Source of the DNA: Proteromonas lacertae
Taxonomy: Eukaryota > Sar > Bigyra > Opalinata > Proteromonadidae
Assembly: GCA_002245135.1 (NCBI GenBank)
Contig: NGBS01000022.1
Coordinates: forward strand, 1-64,000
Reading direction: 5' to 3'
DNA length: 64,000 bases
In this document: piece after piece, positions 50,230-60,888 of the stretch
Layout of the letters: each line of letters opens with the position of its first letter
Position numbering within the stretch: position 1 is the stretch's first letter
The notes under the pieces: model-generated
Database searches by the model: none
Told to the model about the DNA's origin: nothing
What the model saw: the letters and a program-made list of their open reading frames with translations, nothing else
Translations under genes and position numbers: made by a program

Positions 50230-51040
50230 TTAAAGTTCAATACTATCTTCACTTCCACTTCTAGATCCACTGTAGGAACTATTATCATTTCTATTATTAC
50301 TAGTATTGTTGTTGCTGCTGGTGTTGTTATTGTTTATATAATTGTTTTCTTCATCTTCATCATTATAACTATCAGAATCATTTCCTTCTTCTTCATTCTC
50401 TTTTTCAGCTACATCTACTGGTCTAAACATTTCTGGGTTAAGCATAGATATTCTTGGCTTGAATGTAGCTCGATTATCATCATATTCTGTTGGATAATGA
50501 GATCTATTGAATTCTATTAAATCTTCAGTCTTTCGATGGTCATATTTAGTTTCTTGCCACGCTGGAGGAGACCACATATTTTGGTTACGGATATAAGGAT
50601 TACCACCTCGAAAATTTGGATAACTTCGAATTACACCTTTGTATTGATATTTCTACATTATTATATATTCATATTACAATAATATATCATACTTCAGATT
50701 TCTTATCTTTGGCTTCTTTCTTTTTGTTTTGTTTTGAAGTTGTTTCGGGACTTGTTGATTCACCCATCATTCTCTTCTCAGCATTTGCTTGTTGTTTAAA
50801 TCTTGGCTCGTTTTTGTATAATCTGTTGTATACCTAACAACATTATAACTAAAGACGAAAATACTGGCTCATAATAATGATCAACATTACTAGTTCTTCT
50901 TTTCTCATTTATTGTAGGAGAAAATGTCGCTCTTAAATTCTACAAATCAACTATAAATATACATCAGAGGGATCTTCGTAAGGATATGAAGAAGTGTTTC
51001 GAGAGAATCTAGCTGATTGTGCTAATCCTATTAAAACCAT
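50230..51040 (-). CDS. Unrecognised acidic-tailed protein
   Basis: ATG at 51040 (MVLIGLAQSARFSRNTSS), with introns of 23, 31 and 40 nt; the 23-nt one (GTATATT...TGTAG) is among the shortest in the window. The protein has short ordered motifs (NLRATFSPTINEKRR, RATFKPRISMLNPEMF) repeated in style, a Lys-rich part, and an Asn/Ser/Asp/Glu-rich tail. I know no family for it. It is convergent with the MYND gene across about 150 bp. Confidence 0.62.
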
Positions 51041-51386
51041 ATGTCACGAAAATTATACTTGAACTCATCAAAAATCTTGATTCTAAGAATGTGACGAGTA
51101 AAATTAGATTAATTACATAATTACATTTTGACAAAATTACATCAAGCCAAGCCTTTTCATTTCTTTTTATTTTATTAACACATATACATATTTATGATAA
51201 CAATGATTATTTCTTCAATATTGAAAAATTCTTTAGAAATATTTTTCTTTTTCTTCTTCTGATATTTAAGAATTTATTATCATAAAGGAAAATAATTGTG
51301 AAGTTTGAAAGAAAGTGATTCTGTTTATAAAATTCTTATAAATTCATTCAATGAACAAAATAAAAAATAAAACATTTTATATTTAC
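51041..51386. other. Short gene-free spacer
   Basis: Between two minus-strand genes; AT-rich with a T-tract near 51240. No exon is supported. It should hold the start region of the gene at 51040 and the 3' end of the gene at 51387. Confidence 0.5.
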
Positions 51387-52664
51387 TCAGTCTTCTTTAT
51401 CAAAAATCTTTCCCAATCTTTGAGATATTGATCTTTTCGTTGAAACACAATAGATTACCTCAGCTAATAATGGAGCAATTGACAATTTTGTGATCTTTGG
51501 ACCTAATTCTTTAGGAAGGTCAATTGTATCAGTCACTACTACTTTATCTACATCACATTTAGTTATTCTTTCTACTGCATTATGACTAAACACACCATGA
51601 GGCGAATAAGCGAAGATGTTCTTACAACCATTCTGCTTCAATACTCTAGATGTATTAGCTATTATTCTACCTGTATCTAATATATCATTCACTATTACAC
51701 AGTCTCGATCTTTTACATTTCCTATTAACTCATATTCTTCCACATTACTACCCGGCTTCTCTATTACCATCGCTAAGTGAGTATCTTTATATCCAACTGT
51801 ATAGAATAACTCTTGGAATTCTTTACCCATCTGAATTGCACTTGGTTGGGGAACTATTATTGTAGGTTTATTCATTTGGATTTTATCTTTAAAAAACAAA
51901 GCAGCTACAGGATTTGCATCAATATCATCAACTGTAAGTCTTGGAGCAAAGAAACCTTGGATTTGACCAGAATGTAAGTTTATTGAGATTATTCGATTTA
52001 CACCAGCGGTTTCTAACATTGCACTAATATCAGCAGCACCAAATGATTGATGTTCGTGAATATTCAAAGCTCCATCTGATCTTCCATAACCAAAGTAAGG
52101 AATCACTGCAGTAATTGTTTTACAACTTGCACGCTTCATACCAGTCACCATTAATAATAATTCCATTATACTAGTCGCTGAAGGGGTTGAAGTTGATTGG
52201 ATTATAAATATATTTTTGTCTCTTACACATTCTTTTATTACTACATTTACTTCACCATCATTGAAATGACCGATCTCTGCTTTGCCTTTTGGAACTCCTA
52301 AATGTTTGCAAATCTTATCTGCTAAAACTTGACTTGTATTTCCTGAAAATACTCTATTTATCATATATTATATTAATTAATAATACTTAATCTCTGCAGC
52401 TTGTAATTCTTCTGGATGAGGTCCTGAATAAATATGCCAATTATTGGTTGTTTGAGATGGTAAAATAGTACTAGCATTAACTTTTTGGTTTTCATAAAAC
52501 AATGCACCGCTTGCAAGTGCAGCAACACAACCACCTAAACAAAAGTATCTCATGTTGGAATTGGATGTATTATGGACTTGTTTAGCAATGTCTCTAGCAT
52601 TGACTAATGGCTTGAAACACTTTTGTGAGTGTAATCTAGCTACTACACTAGAAAATCGAAACAT
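51387..52664 (-). CDS. Organelle-targeted PRPP-synthetase-like protein, degenerate active site
   Basis: Two exons (52664-52387 and 52353-51387) around a 33-nt intron (GTATTA...AAATAG) encode 414 residues. The splice joins in phase a short N-terminal frame to the synthetase frame as ...AAEIK|VFSGNTSQ, matching the IKxFSG start of PRPP synthetases. The N-terminus (MFRFSSVVARLHSQKCFKP) looks like a mitochondrial presequence, followed by a possible membrane span (YFCLGGCVAALASGALFY). Family motifs remain (PYFGYGRSDG, NLHSGQIQGFF), but key loops have changed. The usual DAGGAKR region reads PQPSAIQMG, and the PRPP loop reads VNDILDTGRI, with Asn for the first Asp and Arg-Ile for Gly-Thr. It may be a PRPS-associated, non-catalytic subunit. 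Confidence 0.82.
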
Positions 52665-52727
52665 TTCAATTTTTGTTTTTTGATTCAAACTTACATCAAG
52701 CTTACTCTCATTTTAAAATCCAGAAAT

Positions 52728-55700
52728 ATGGAGGCTATGCATTCTATTCACTTATCTGATGATATTTATTCCCATGAAAACCTAATAAATTTCTATAATA
52801 CTCAGAATCATGAGAGTATATTCAACAACTACATTTCCGTAGAATTATTTTTAGGAATTATGACAAGATATAATCATATTTTACCTTTGTCAGATACTAG
52901 AAAGAGTAATCACTGTCGGTTAGAAAAACTGAAAAAAGATATAAAGGATGTTCTGTCGGTATAACATTGAAAATATTTTATAATTGTATAGAAAGATATT
53001 TTATTCACATTGAAACTAATAAAGAAAGGAATAAAAAGTAATTCAGTTCAAATGCTAGTCGATGGTACAGTGTCTTTAATATGTCAAAATATCAATATAA
53101 CAGTGACTGAAGAATCTAAAGAAGAGATAATTGACATAATAAAGTTATTATTAGAATATAAAAGACATCCAGGAACAGTGTTTTATTTCATTAAAGCATT
53201 TAATTGTATAAAATTAATTATTCTATTTTTACTTTTTTAGATATACCTTCAGAAGAGTATGAAGATGTTATTAATGAAACAACACTAAGAGAATATCTTT
53301 CTGTAGTTGTTCCGCAAATAGATAATGAAAGAACAATATTATATTTAATATCATATTTATTGGATTACTATCCAAATATATTAAAGATATTTGATTTGAA
53401 GATAATCTATAAATTAATAAAAAGGTTTATTTTTTATAAAATTGAAAATGTAAATATTATGAATCTAATATCAAATTTATTTTATATTATAATTGATGTT
53501 AATAATAATGAAGATCATTTAAGATATGTAAGGAAATTAATTAAACAATTAATAAGTATGAATATATTTTTGTAATTATTATGAATAGGAAATTGCAAAT
53601 TTGAAGAATGTAAAAATGTGTGTAGAAAATATAATATGATGGAGTTTAAAGAAGAAATTGAAATGAAAGAAGTGGAAAATGAAGTATATAAAACAATAAT
53701 TCTTAATATAATGAAATAGTTATTGAATTATTTAAAGTTAAACACATCTAATTCAATAATATCATTTCTAAAACATAAAAATGATGATAGTATAGTAAAA
53801 ATTACATGTAATTTCTTATATAAATATAAAATCTATCATATATTGAAATATGTAGCTACATATTTTAATCAGACTGATTTTCTCTTATCAATTACTAATA
53901 ATGATGAATGTAAAGATGAGAATGATGAAAATGATGAAGAGTTTGAAGAAGAATTCAATTTTATTGTTGTACATACATTATTTATATACTTCTTAGTTGA
54001 ATGATGATATTAATTTAGTCTTTCTTGACAAAATTGAACAATTGTTTACTGATTTAGAGATATATATGAAATACCATGAAAAGTCAGCAATAGGTGTTGA
54101 TATGGAATGGAAACCAATAAGATTAGAAAGTGATGTAATAATACCTTCAATTCTGCAAATAGCAATTGATAATCATATTACTATATTAGATTTATATACA
54201 TTGTGTTATGTGAATAAAGAATGTATAATATATTATACTATAATTTGTAATTTGTGCAGATGAAAAAGTGAGAGAATATATACAAAAATTATTTACATAC
54301 CATATAATATATGGTTTTGGAATAAAGAATGATATTGATATTCTAATAGAAAGTTATCCTGAACTTGGATTGAATAAAGATGATTTTACTGTCGTTGATT
54401 TTGATCATGGTATAATAATATACAATAGAAATTGTTTTTGTTTCATTTATATATATAGAAGATTTAATGAAAATATTTAACACCAAGCAATTATCATTAA
54501 AATATCTGACTAGTTTAGTTTTGAATTGTAATTTAGATAAGACATGTCAAACATCCAATTGGCAAGATAGACCACTAAGTCAACAACAATTGAATTATGC
54601 TGGAATGGATGCTCATATATGTCTTCATATCTTAGATAGATTATTATGTAAGGATTATAAAGATAAGTTATCATCATCATCAGAAATATTGAGATATAAT
54701 GGTAATGACAATATATTTCTTGATAATAATCATAAATGTAAAAATAAAAATGTAGATAAATCAAGTTTACCTGAAACACCAATCGTTAGTTTACCTGATA
54801 ATGTAAAGTATTCATATGAAGAAATAGATAATGAAACATTACCTGGATGTATGCTTAATAAATTAAAAGAATGTAATTTAAACTCTATGAAGTTCTACAA
54901 ATTCGATGCTCAAATAGATGGTGTAGATATTGATATTGATGAGAAAGAAACACATCAAATAATCTGTGATGCATTTCATTGTAAGATATCCCAATGCATA
55001 AAAACGGTAATATTTGTGTATGAAGAACAGTATTATGGAATACTATTACCAATTAAAGAACATATATTTATCCCGCTTCTAGCATCATTATTAAACTGTA
55101 AAGAAGAGAATAAATTGTCATTACTACCATCAAATTTATGTGAAAAAGTAACTGGCTTTAAACCTGGATTAATTCCTCCATTTTATTTATCTCAAGTGAA
55201 ACAAATGTTTACATCAAATTCATTACTAAGTTGTAATTCAGTAGTATTTGGTTGTGGCTTGAAAAATACATACTGTCAATGTAAAATGAATGATTTTATG
55301 AGATTAACAAACTCAACTGTATTTTTCTAATACTAATATTATAATAAATAGTTTCAAGCTATATCAAAGAATATACTTAAATCTGCATTAAGTTCTACTA
55401 CTGTTCATCTTCCTACTAGTTATTATAAACATAAATATCTTTGTGATGGAACATTAGGAAAATTATGTAAATGGTTAAGAGTGTTAGGATATGATTGTGA
55501 TTATGATCCAAATAATAATGTAATTATATATATATATATATATATATATAGAATCCAGTAGGTTTATTATATGAAGCAGCATTTAATGACAGAGTATTAC
55601 TGAGTTCTTCAAAGAAATTATTTACTAGAAGAGAATATAACAAGAAATATGCAATTTATATAAAATCATTCTTTCTAAATGAACAAATTAGCCAACTTCA

Positions 55701-55998
55701 TACTGAATGTGGTCTTGACTTTCCAAAAGATTTTCCATTTGATAGATGTACTCAATGTAATTATACAAAAATTAAAGTAATAAAACCAGAAGATGCAATA
55801 GGATTAATCCCTCAAAAAGTAGCTGAAAATATGTATAATATTTTTTTACTCTTTATTTTAATAAATAGAGCTGCTACTAATACATTAGCTTATCAGTGTA
55901 AAGCATGTCAACAAGTATTCTGGAAAGGACAAATATATCAGGAAGCTAGAGCTGTGCTGAGTGATTTAGTTCCAGATTTAGATAATCAGATTGAATAG
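52728..55998 (+). CDS. Mut-7/EXD3-type exonuclease with internal YbaK-like and Mut7-C domains
   Basis: ATG at 52728; about 12 in-phase introns of 28-60 nt; about 920 residues. An N-terminal helical region of about 330 residues is followed by a DEDDy 3'-5' exonuclease: GVDMEWKP (DxE), IIYGFGIKNDIDIL and QQQLNYAGMDAH (Y-x3-D). Then a YbaK/ProX-like domain (about 54840-55320) is recognisable by a conserved-type CEKVTGFKPGLIPPFYL block and VVFGCGLKNTYCQCKMNDF. The C-terminus is Mut7-C: CDGTLGKLCKWLRVLGYDCDYD, VLLSSSKKLF, and a zinc ribbon (CTQC...CKACQQVFWKG). Metazoan homologues trim small-RNA 3' ends (nematode mut-7, Nibbler). Editing of mischarged tRNA or another aminoacyl ester is typical of YbaK. 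Confidence 0.84.
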
Positions 55999-56106
55999 TA
56001 ACTTTTGCTTATTACTATAATTATACTTTATTATTGAGACAATATACCTCCTTTAAAAAACATAATTATTTATAGACTAAATGAAATAAAAAGAAATATT
56101 CAAAAA

Positions 56107-56484
56107 TTAACCTATATTATATCCATGTGACAAAAGCAATGCACAAAATGTTTCATAGGAATATACAAAGTCAGGAAAACATTTTTTCATTTCATTATAC
56201 AAAGTTACTTTTGTTGTTGATGGATTTACTAAGAGGAAATGTTCTATAAATATATGATGGTCCATTACAAATCCTTTTTCTGGTGGTGAATCATCTTCAA
56301 TTGGTTGTCTGTTAATGATAGAAGATATTTCGTCATCGATGTCGCTCACGAACTTTAATGGTAATTTCAGACTTACACTTATATCTTTTACTGAATAACC
56401 TGTTCTTAGCATATTATAAATGATTACACCCCAACATGGTCGAGGTAATGAGATAATACCCGCATTAGTGATATATTTGGTCAT
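56107..56484 (-). CDS. Small protein with possible helix-turn-helix
   Basis: Single exon, 125 residues, with ATG at 56484 (MTKYITNAGIISLPRPCWG). VKDISVSLKLPLKFVSDID has the spacing of a helix-turn-helix, as in homeodomain-like or sigma-4-like folds. The rest (HHIFIEHFLLVNPSTTKVTLYNEM) is helical. No family is recognised. It is convergent with the exonuclease gene across 108 bp. Confidence 0.62.
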   Translation of the reverse strand: MTKYITNAGIISLPRPCWGVIIYNMLRTGYSVKDISVSLKLPLKFVSDIDDEISSIINRQPIEDDSPPEKGFVMDHHIFIEHFLLVNPSTTKVTLYNEMKKCFPDFVYSYETFCALLLSHGYNIG

Positions 56485-56971
56485 CAATAATAGCGACTGT
56501 GGGATTTTTTATATCTTTCTGAAAGGTTCTATGATTATTTTTTAAAAAAACTGACTATTCTCAAAATGAGTTTTTTAATAATAATTATTGTTAATTTCAT
56601 GAATTTAACCCTAATTTTGCTCTCAGAATTTGCCTGAAGCATGTTTCTTTCTGTTGGAAGCTAATATCTCATCATACACACTCTCATTTGCTTACCTTTA
56701 GCAAATAGTGTATGTACACCATCTATACCATAAATATTAAATTAGTATGCTGAAAATTATTATTTTCAAACACGAACAGAATTTTTTAACTAAATAATTT
56801 AACAAATCTAAAAAATAACAAATGTTTTATTTAAAATTGGTATTTTTCTGTTTAGGATCACCCAATTATCCAATGATATGGTTTGCGAGATTAGATAATC
56901 GCAAAACTCTGCAAGAAAAATGACTTTCTTCAAAGCTTGGCTTGTTTCAAAAATATATTAAAATTCTTTTA
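56485..56971. other. Spacer between divergent genes, no gene
   Basis: About 490 bp of AT-rich DNA between divergent starts. No exon or RNA is supported. Confidence 0.5.
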
Positions 56972-57972
56972 ATGGAGCCTAGGCCAAGATCTGAAGTATT
57001 ATATTATATAAATAGTATATTAGATTGTGACAACTGCACAAACAAATGCTTCGCAAAGAAGGAAATCTACTGATTCAATAGTAAGCGAACAAGGGCCTCC
57101 ACCGCCTTTGCCTTCCTCTCCTGTACCTGTTGAAGAAGATAATGAATCACAAGATAATAATTCTCCAATAAAATCCCGTACAAGAAGTGATGCAATTGAT
57201 GAGCATATAGAAGTAAAATCTGAAATGGAATTATTACAAGAAAGTCGATTAAAAGATATGGAAGATAAGAAAAAATTATGGGAATCGAGTTTAACAGAAA
57301 TTGTATTGATTTCTTGTATTTAACAAATAATTTTAATAGGAAAATGCATTAACTGAGATAGAAGATAAATTAAACAAACGAGAAGAAGAAATTAAAAAAT
57401 TTGTATAATTCACAATAATATATGTAATTATTAGTTATCAGATCCATATTCAATAAGCAAAACAGCTTCCTTGGAGTATAATACAATATATAATTCATAG
57501 AATGACACAATTTACTAAGAACTGTTCCTCCTATAAAGAAAGAAATGTGAATCAATTAAAAAGCGATATATCTAATCAAGTGAGCAATGTTGTTTATCAT
57601 GGTGAAAGAGATGTATATATATTATATATATATATATATAGAATGCAGACTTAGAAAAAGCAGTTTCAGCATTTGGTAAGCAATTATCTCGTCCTCCAAT
57701 AATGGAACAATTAATTACAATTTTTGCACTTTTTATTGGTGGATTAGGAATAATCACTTCTTATTTATTACAATGTATATTATATTATATATTTATGTAT
57801 ATATATAGTCTTTGTTGATCCAATACAAAAAGTGATTCAATATTTCTATAAGACTTATAAAAAGACTCAAAAGAAAAAGAAGATAACTAAGTTGAGAAAA
57901 ATGAAAAAGAATGTGATAGAGAATAATACAACTGCAAAAGTATTGAAAGTAGGAACTGAAACAGAATCTTAG
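56972..57972 (+). CDS. Coiled-coil protein with one membrane span
   Basis: ATG at 56972 (MEPRPRSE), with about six introns of 25-38 nt; exons join in phase. The protein has a Ser/Pro-rich start (GPPPPLPSSPVPVEED) and a long charged coiled coil (MELLQESRLKDMEDKKKLW). Near the C-terminus is a hydrophobic stretch (LITIFALFIGGLGIITSYLL), followed by a basic tail (YKKTQKKKKITKLRKMKK). It is probably membrane-anchored with a cytosolic coiled coil. No family is assigned. About 260 residues. Confidence 0.68.
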
Positions 57973-58160
57973 CTATTTATTTCATTAAATATTTAATAAT
58001 TTTAATATTTATATTTTTGTTAGTTTGAAATATTTTTAATTCTTTACTAGAAAAAACAAAATTCATATAAGAAAAAATCAATTAAAATTATAATAAAAAC
58101 AAATATAAACTCAAATAATACTCTGTCTGATTATTTTTCAATTATTATATTGAAAAATAC

Positions 58161-59691
58161 TTACATAATAATACATTTCTTCTTCTTTTCTCCTTCTGAT
58201 TCTGGTTTATGTGATTCAGTTTGAGTTTTATTAACTGGTTCAGGTTTTTGAGCTTCTTCAGATTTATCTTGTTCTTGAGTTTTCTTTGGTTCTTCTTCAA
58301 CTTTCTTTGGCTGTTCTTCAACTTTCTTCTTTTCTTCTTCTTCGGCTTTTCTCTTTTCTTCTTCAGCTGCCTTTCTAGCTGCTTCTTCTTCAGCTTTTCT
58401 ATTTTCTTCTTCCTCAGCTGCTTTTCTCTTTTCTTCTTCCTCAGCTGCTTTTCTAGCTGCTTCTTCTTCTGCTTTTCTCTTTTCTTCTTCTTCTGCTGCT
58501 TTTCTCTTTTCTTCTTCCTCAGCTGCTTTTCTCTTTTCTTCCTCTTCAGCTGCTTTTCTAGCTGCTTCTTCGGCTGCCTTTCTAGCTGCTTCTTCTTCAG
58601 CTTTTCTATTTTCTTCTTCAGCTGCTTTTCTCTTTTCTTCCTCTTCAGCTGCTTTTCTCTTTTCTTCTTCCTCAGCTGCTTTTCTAGCTGCTTCTTCTTC
58701 TGCTTTTCTCTTTTCTTCTTCTTCTGCTGCTTTTCTCTTTTCTTCTTCCTCAGCTGCTTTTCTCTTTTCTTCCTCTTCAGCTGCTTTTCTAGCTGCTTCT
58801 TCGGCTGCCTTTCTAGCTGCTTCTTCTTCAGCTTTTCTATTTTCTTCTTCAGCTGCTTTTCTCTTTTCTTCCTCTTCAGCTGCTTTTCTCTTTTCTTCTT
58901 CCTCAGCTGCTTTTCTAGCTGCTTCTTCTTCTGCTTTTCTCTTTTCTTCTTCTTCTGCTGCTTTTCTCTTTTCTTCTTCCTCAGCTGCTTTTCTCTTTTC
59001 TTCCTCTTCAGCTGCTTTTCTAGCTGCTTCTTCTTCTTCTTTTCTCTTTTCTTCTTCTTCTGCTGCTTTTCTCTTTTCTTCTTCTTCGGTTGCTTTTCTC
59101 TTTTCTTCCTCTTCAGCTGCTTTTCTAGCTGCTTCTTCTTCTTCTGCTTTTCTGGCTGCTTCTTCCTCAGCTGCTTTTCTCTTTTCTTCTTCCTCAGCTG
59201 CTTTTCTCTTTTCTTCCTCTTCAGCTGCTTTTCTAGCTGCTTCTTCTTCTTCTTTTCTCTTTTCTTCTTCTTCAGCTGCAGTTCTTGCTTCTTCTTCTTC
59301 TACGGCTTTTCTAGCGGCATCTTCTTCTGATGGCGCGGCTTCTTCTGATGGTTTCTGTTCTTCTATTGGTGCTGGTTCTCCAGCTGGCTTTGGCTCTTCT
59401 GTTGGAGCTGATGTTTCACTTTCTCCTGCTACTTCATCTGGTGGAGGAGATCCAGCTGGTGCTCCATCTAAAAATCAATTATACAATATATACTTTCTTG
59501 TTTTACCTAAAGCAAATAAAAAATATAAAACATACTATTGACCAGAACTTTCCTACTCTTTTCTCTCCAACTTCCCAATCACTATGTTTTTCTTTCAACA
59601 ACTGTCTTATTTGTTTTGCACCGGATGAAGCATTTGATGCAAACAATTCATTAAGTGCAGTCTTAAGTTCATCGTCAGATACTTGTACCAT
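58161..59691 (-). CDS. Ala/Glu/Lys repeat protein ending in a CaaX box
   Basis: ATG at 59691 (MVQVSDDELKTALNELFAS). Exon 1 carries a small helical module that recurs at 63603. An intron, a 13-nt microexon (GTAAAACAAGAAA, about 59500) and a second intron follow, then a Pro/Glu-rich linker and roughly 300 residues of AAEEEEKRKAAEEEE-type repeats forming a long charged helix. A Lys/Glu/Gln tail ends KKKKCIIM*, a C-terminal Cys-aliphatic-aliphatic-Met CaaX box, the substrate for farnesylation. Membrane-anchored and rod-like is therefore likely, as in cytoskeletal or membrane-associated coiled coils. The repeat DNA is highly similar unit to unit. The opposite strand gives a spurious Phe/Ser/Cys frame. 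Confidence 0.76.
58441..59133 (-). repeat. Tandem 231-bp coding repeat
   Basis: The block beginning TCAGCTGCTTTTCTAGCTGC recurs at 58441, 58672 and 58903, exactly 231 bp (77 residues) apart. The units are nearly identical, including a C-to-T variant position (GGCTGCC against GCTTCTTC segments). Beyond 59000 the pattern degrades. Unit number is expected to vary between alleles or cells. Confidence 0.85.
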
Positions 59692-59984
59692 GGTCTATCA
59701 ATGTTACAACACCACAATTTCATACTATGATTATAAGGTTAGAATAAACAAATGAAGAAAATGATGCTGATGGGGCAAAAATTTAAATTCTCAATTCAAA
59801 AATTCTCAAACACCAGATGCAATACTTTTTTGTTTTTTAAATTTATTATGTTTGTTCAAGAAATAATACATATTATAATGGTATGGAATATAAGTTTTAT
59901 ATTAATGAACTACTAGTATTCGCATATACTAAACCACATGAAGATAAATTTAATTTTCGCTAATATTATTATATTATTAAAAAA

Positions 59985-60298
59985 TTACTGTTTTTTTTCT
60001 TCTTTTTTTGTTTCTTCTGCTTCTTCAGTGTTAATCTTTGGATATTCGCCTAAATCTGGAAGAGTACTAATATTCTTTTGGATATCATCACTAATTTGAC
60101 GGGCTGATTTGAGAAGTTCAACTATCTCATTAGCAGCCTCAACTGGTGATTTATTACCCTTTCCTTCTTCTTTGGAGTTCTCTGATACTGCTTCTGTTAA
60201 GAGAATATATAAAAATTATTTAATACTAGCTTCACCAAGCTAGATCAAGATAAATAATTAAATTATACGTTTAAGTTTAAATTTGGTACACGAGACAT
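59985..60298 (-). CDS. Small acidic/helical protein with a 13-nt microexon
   Basis: ATG at 60298 (MSRVPNLNLN). The gene has a first exon of 30 nt, an intron, a 13-nt microexon (CTTGGTGAAGCTA), a second intron, and the remainder. All phases fit: the joined chain reads NLGEAKAVSENSKEEG. About 80 residues follow (SPVEAANEIVELLKSARQISDDIQ, then acidic/Lys tail); the middle looks like a single amphipathic helix. The family is unrecognised. Without the microexon the phases do not close. Confidence 0.66.
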
Positions 60299-60888
60299 TG
60301 TTATACTACTGTAATAGAAAGAAATATGAATACTTGAAAAAATATTAAAGTTAATTGAGAAAAATAAGAATAAATCTTTGAATTCAAAAATTGAATTTTA
60401 AAACTGTAACTGCAACCAATCAGATTACTATTTAGAATGGGTTTATGAAAATTTTGATACATAATCAAAACTGTAATTTTATTTAAAAACTATTAACTGT
60501 GAGTTATTTTTGAAATAATTAACTGTCTATTAATATTTTGATTTTTATAACTGTATAAAACACAATTTTAGAATTAATTGTGATAATTATGAAAATATAA
60601 AAAAAGAAAGTGTTGATATATTACATGTTATTTACTTTCAAAATGCACCAATTTGTATAACCAATAGAATTATATTCTTATTTTCCCACAAATGAATAAT
60701 TATTTCAAAATCTATTGAGTTACTATAAATAATAATTTCTTAAACATAAAATATAAATACATGTTATATTAACATAATGTTATTCATCTTTTAAACATTT
60801 TTATTGAAGTTGTTGTTTGTGTTTTTGGTTAGAATCTTTTTATCTTATTGATCGTTTTGAATTATATTAGTTTTATTGATCTAAACAT
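60299..60888. other. Spacer, no gene
   Basis: About 590 bp between divergent starts. AT-rich; no exon or RNA is supported. Confidence 0.5.

Noticed and set aside
51387..52364. PRPP-synthetase frame and an upstream small protein as two genes
   Set aside because: The 33-nt consensus intron joins them in phase and restores the family N-terminus, so I treat them as one gene.
58221..59330. Long plus-strand frame rich in Phe, Ser and Cys
   Set aside because: It is the antisense of the Ala/Glu/Lys repeat gene, whose minus-strand frame has sensible domains, splice junctions and a stop with CaaX.
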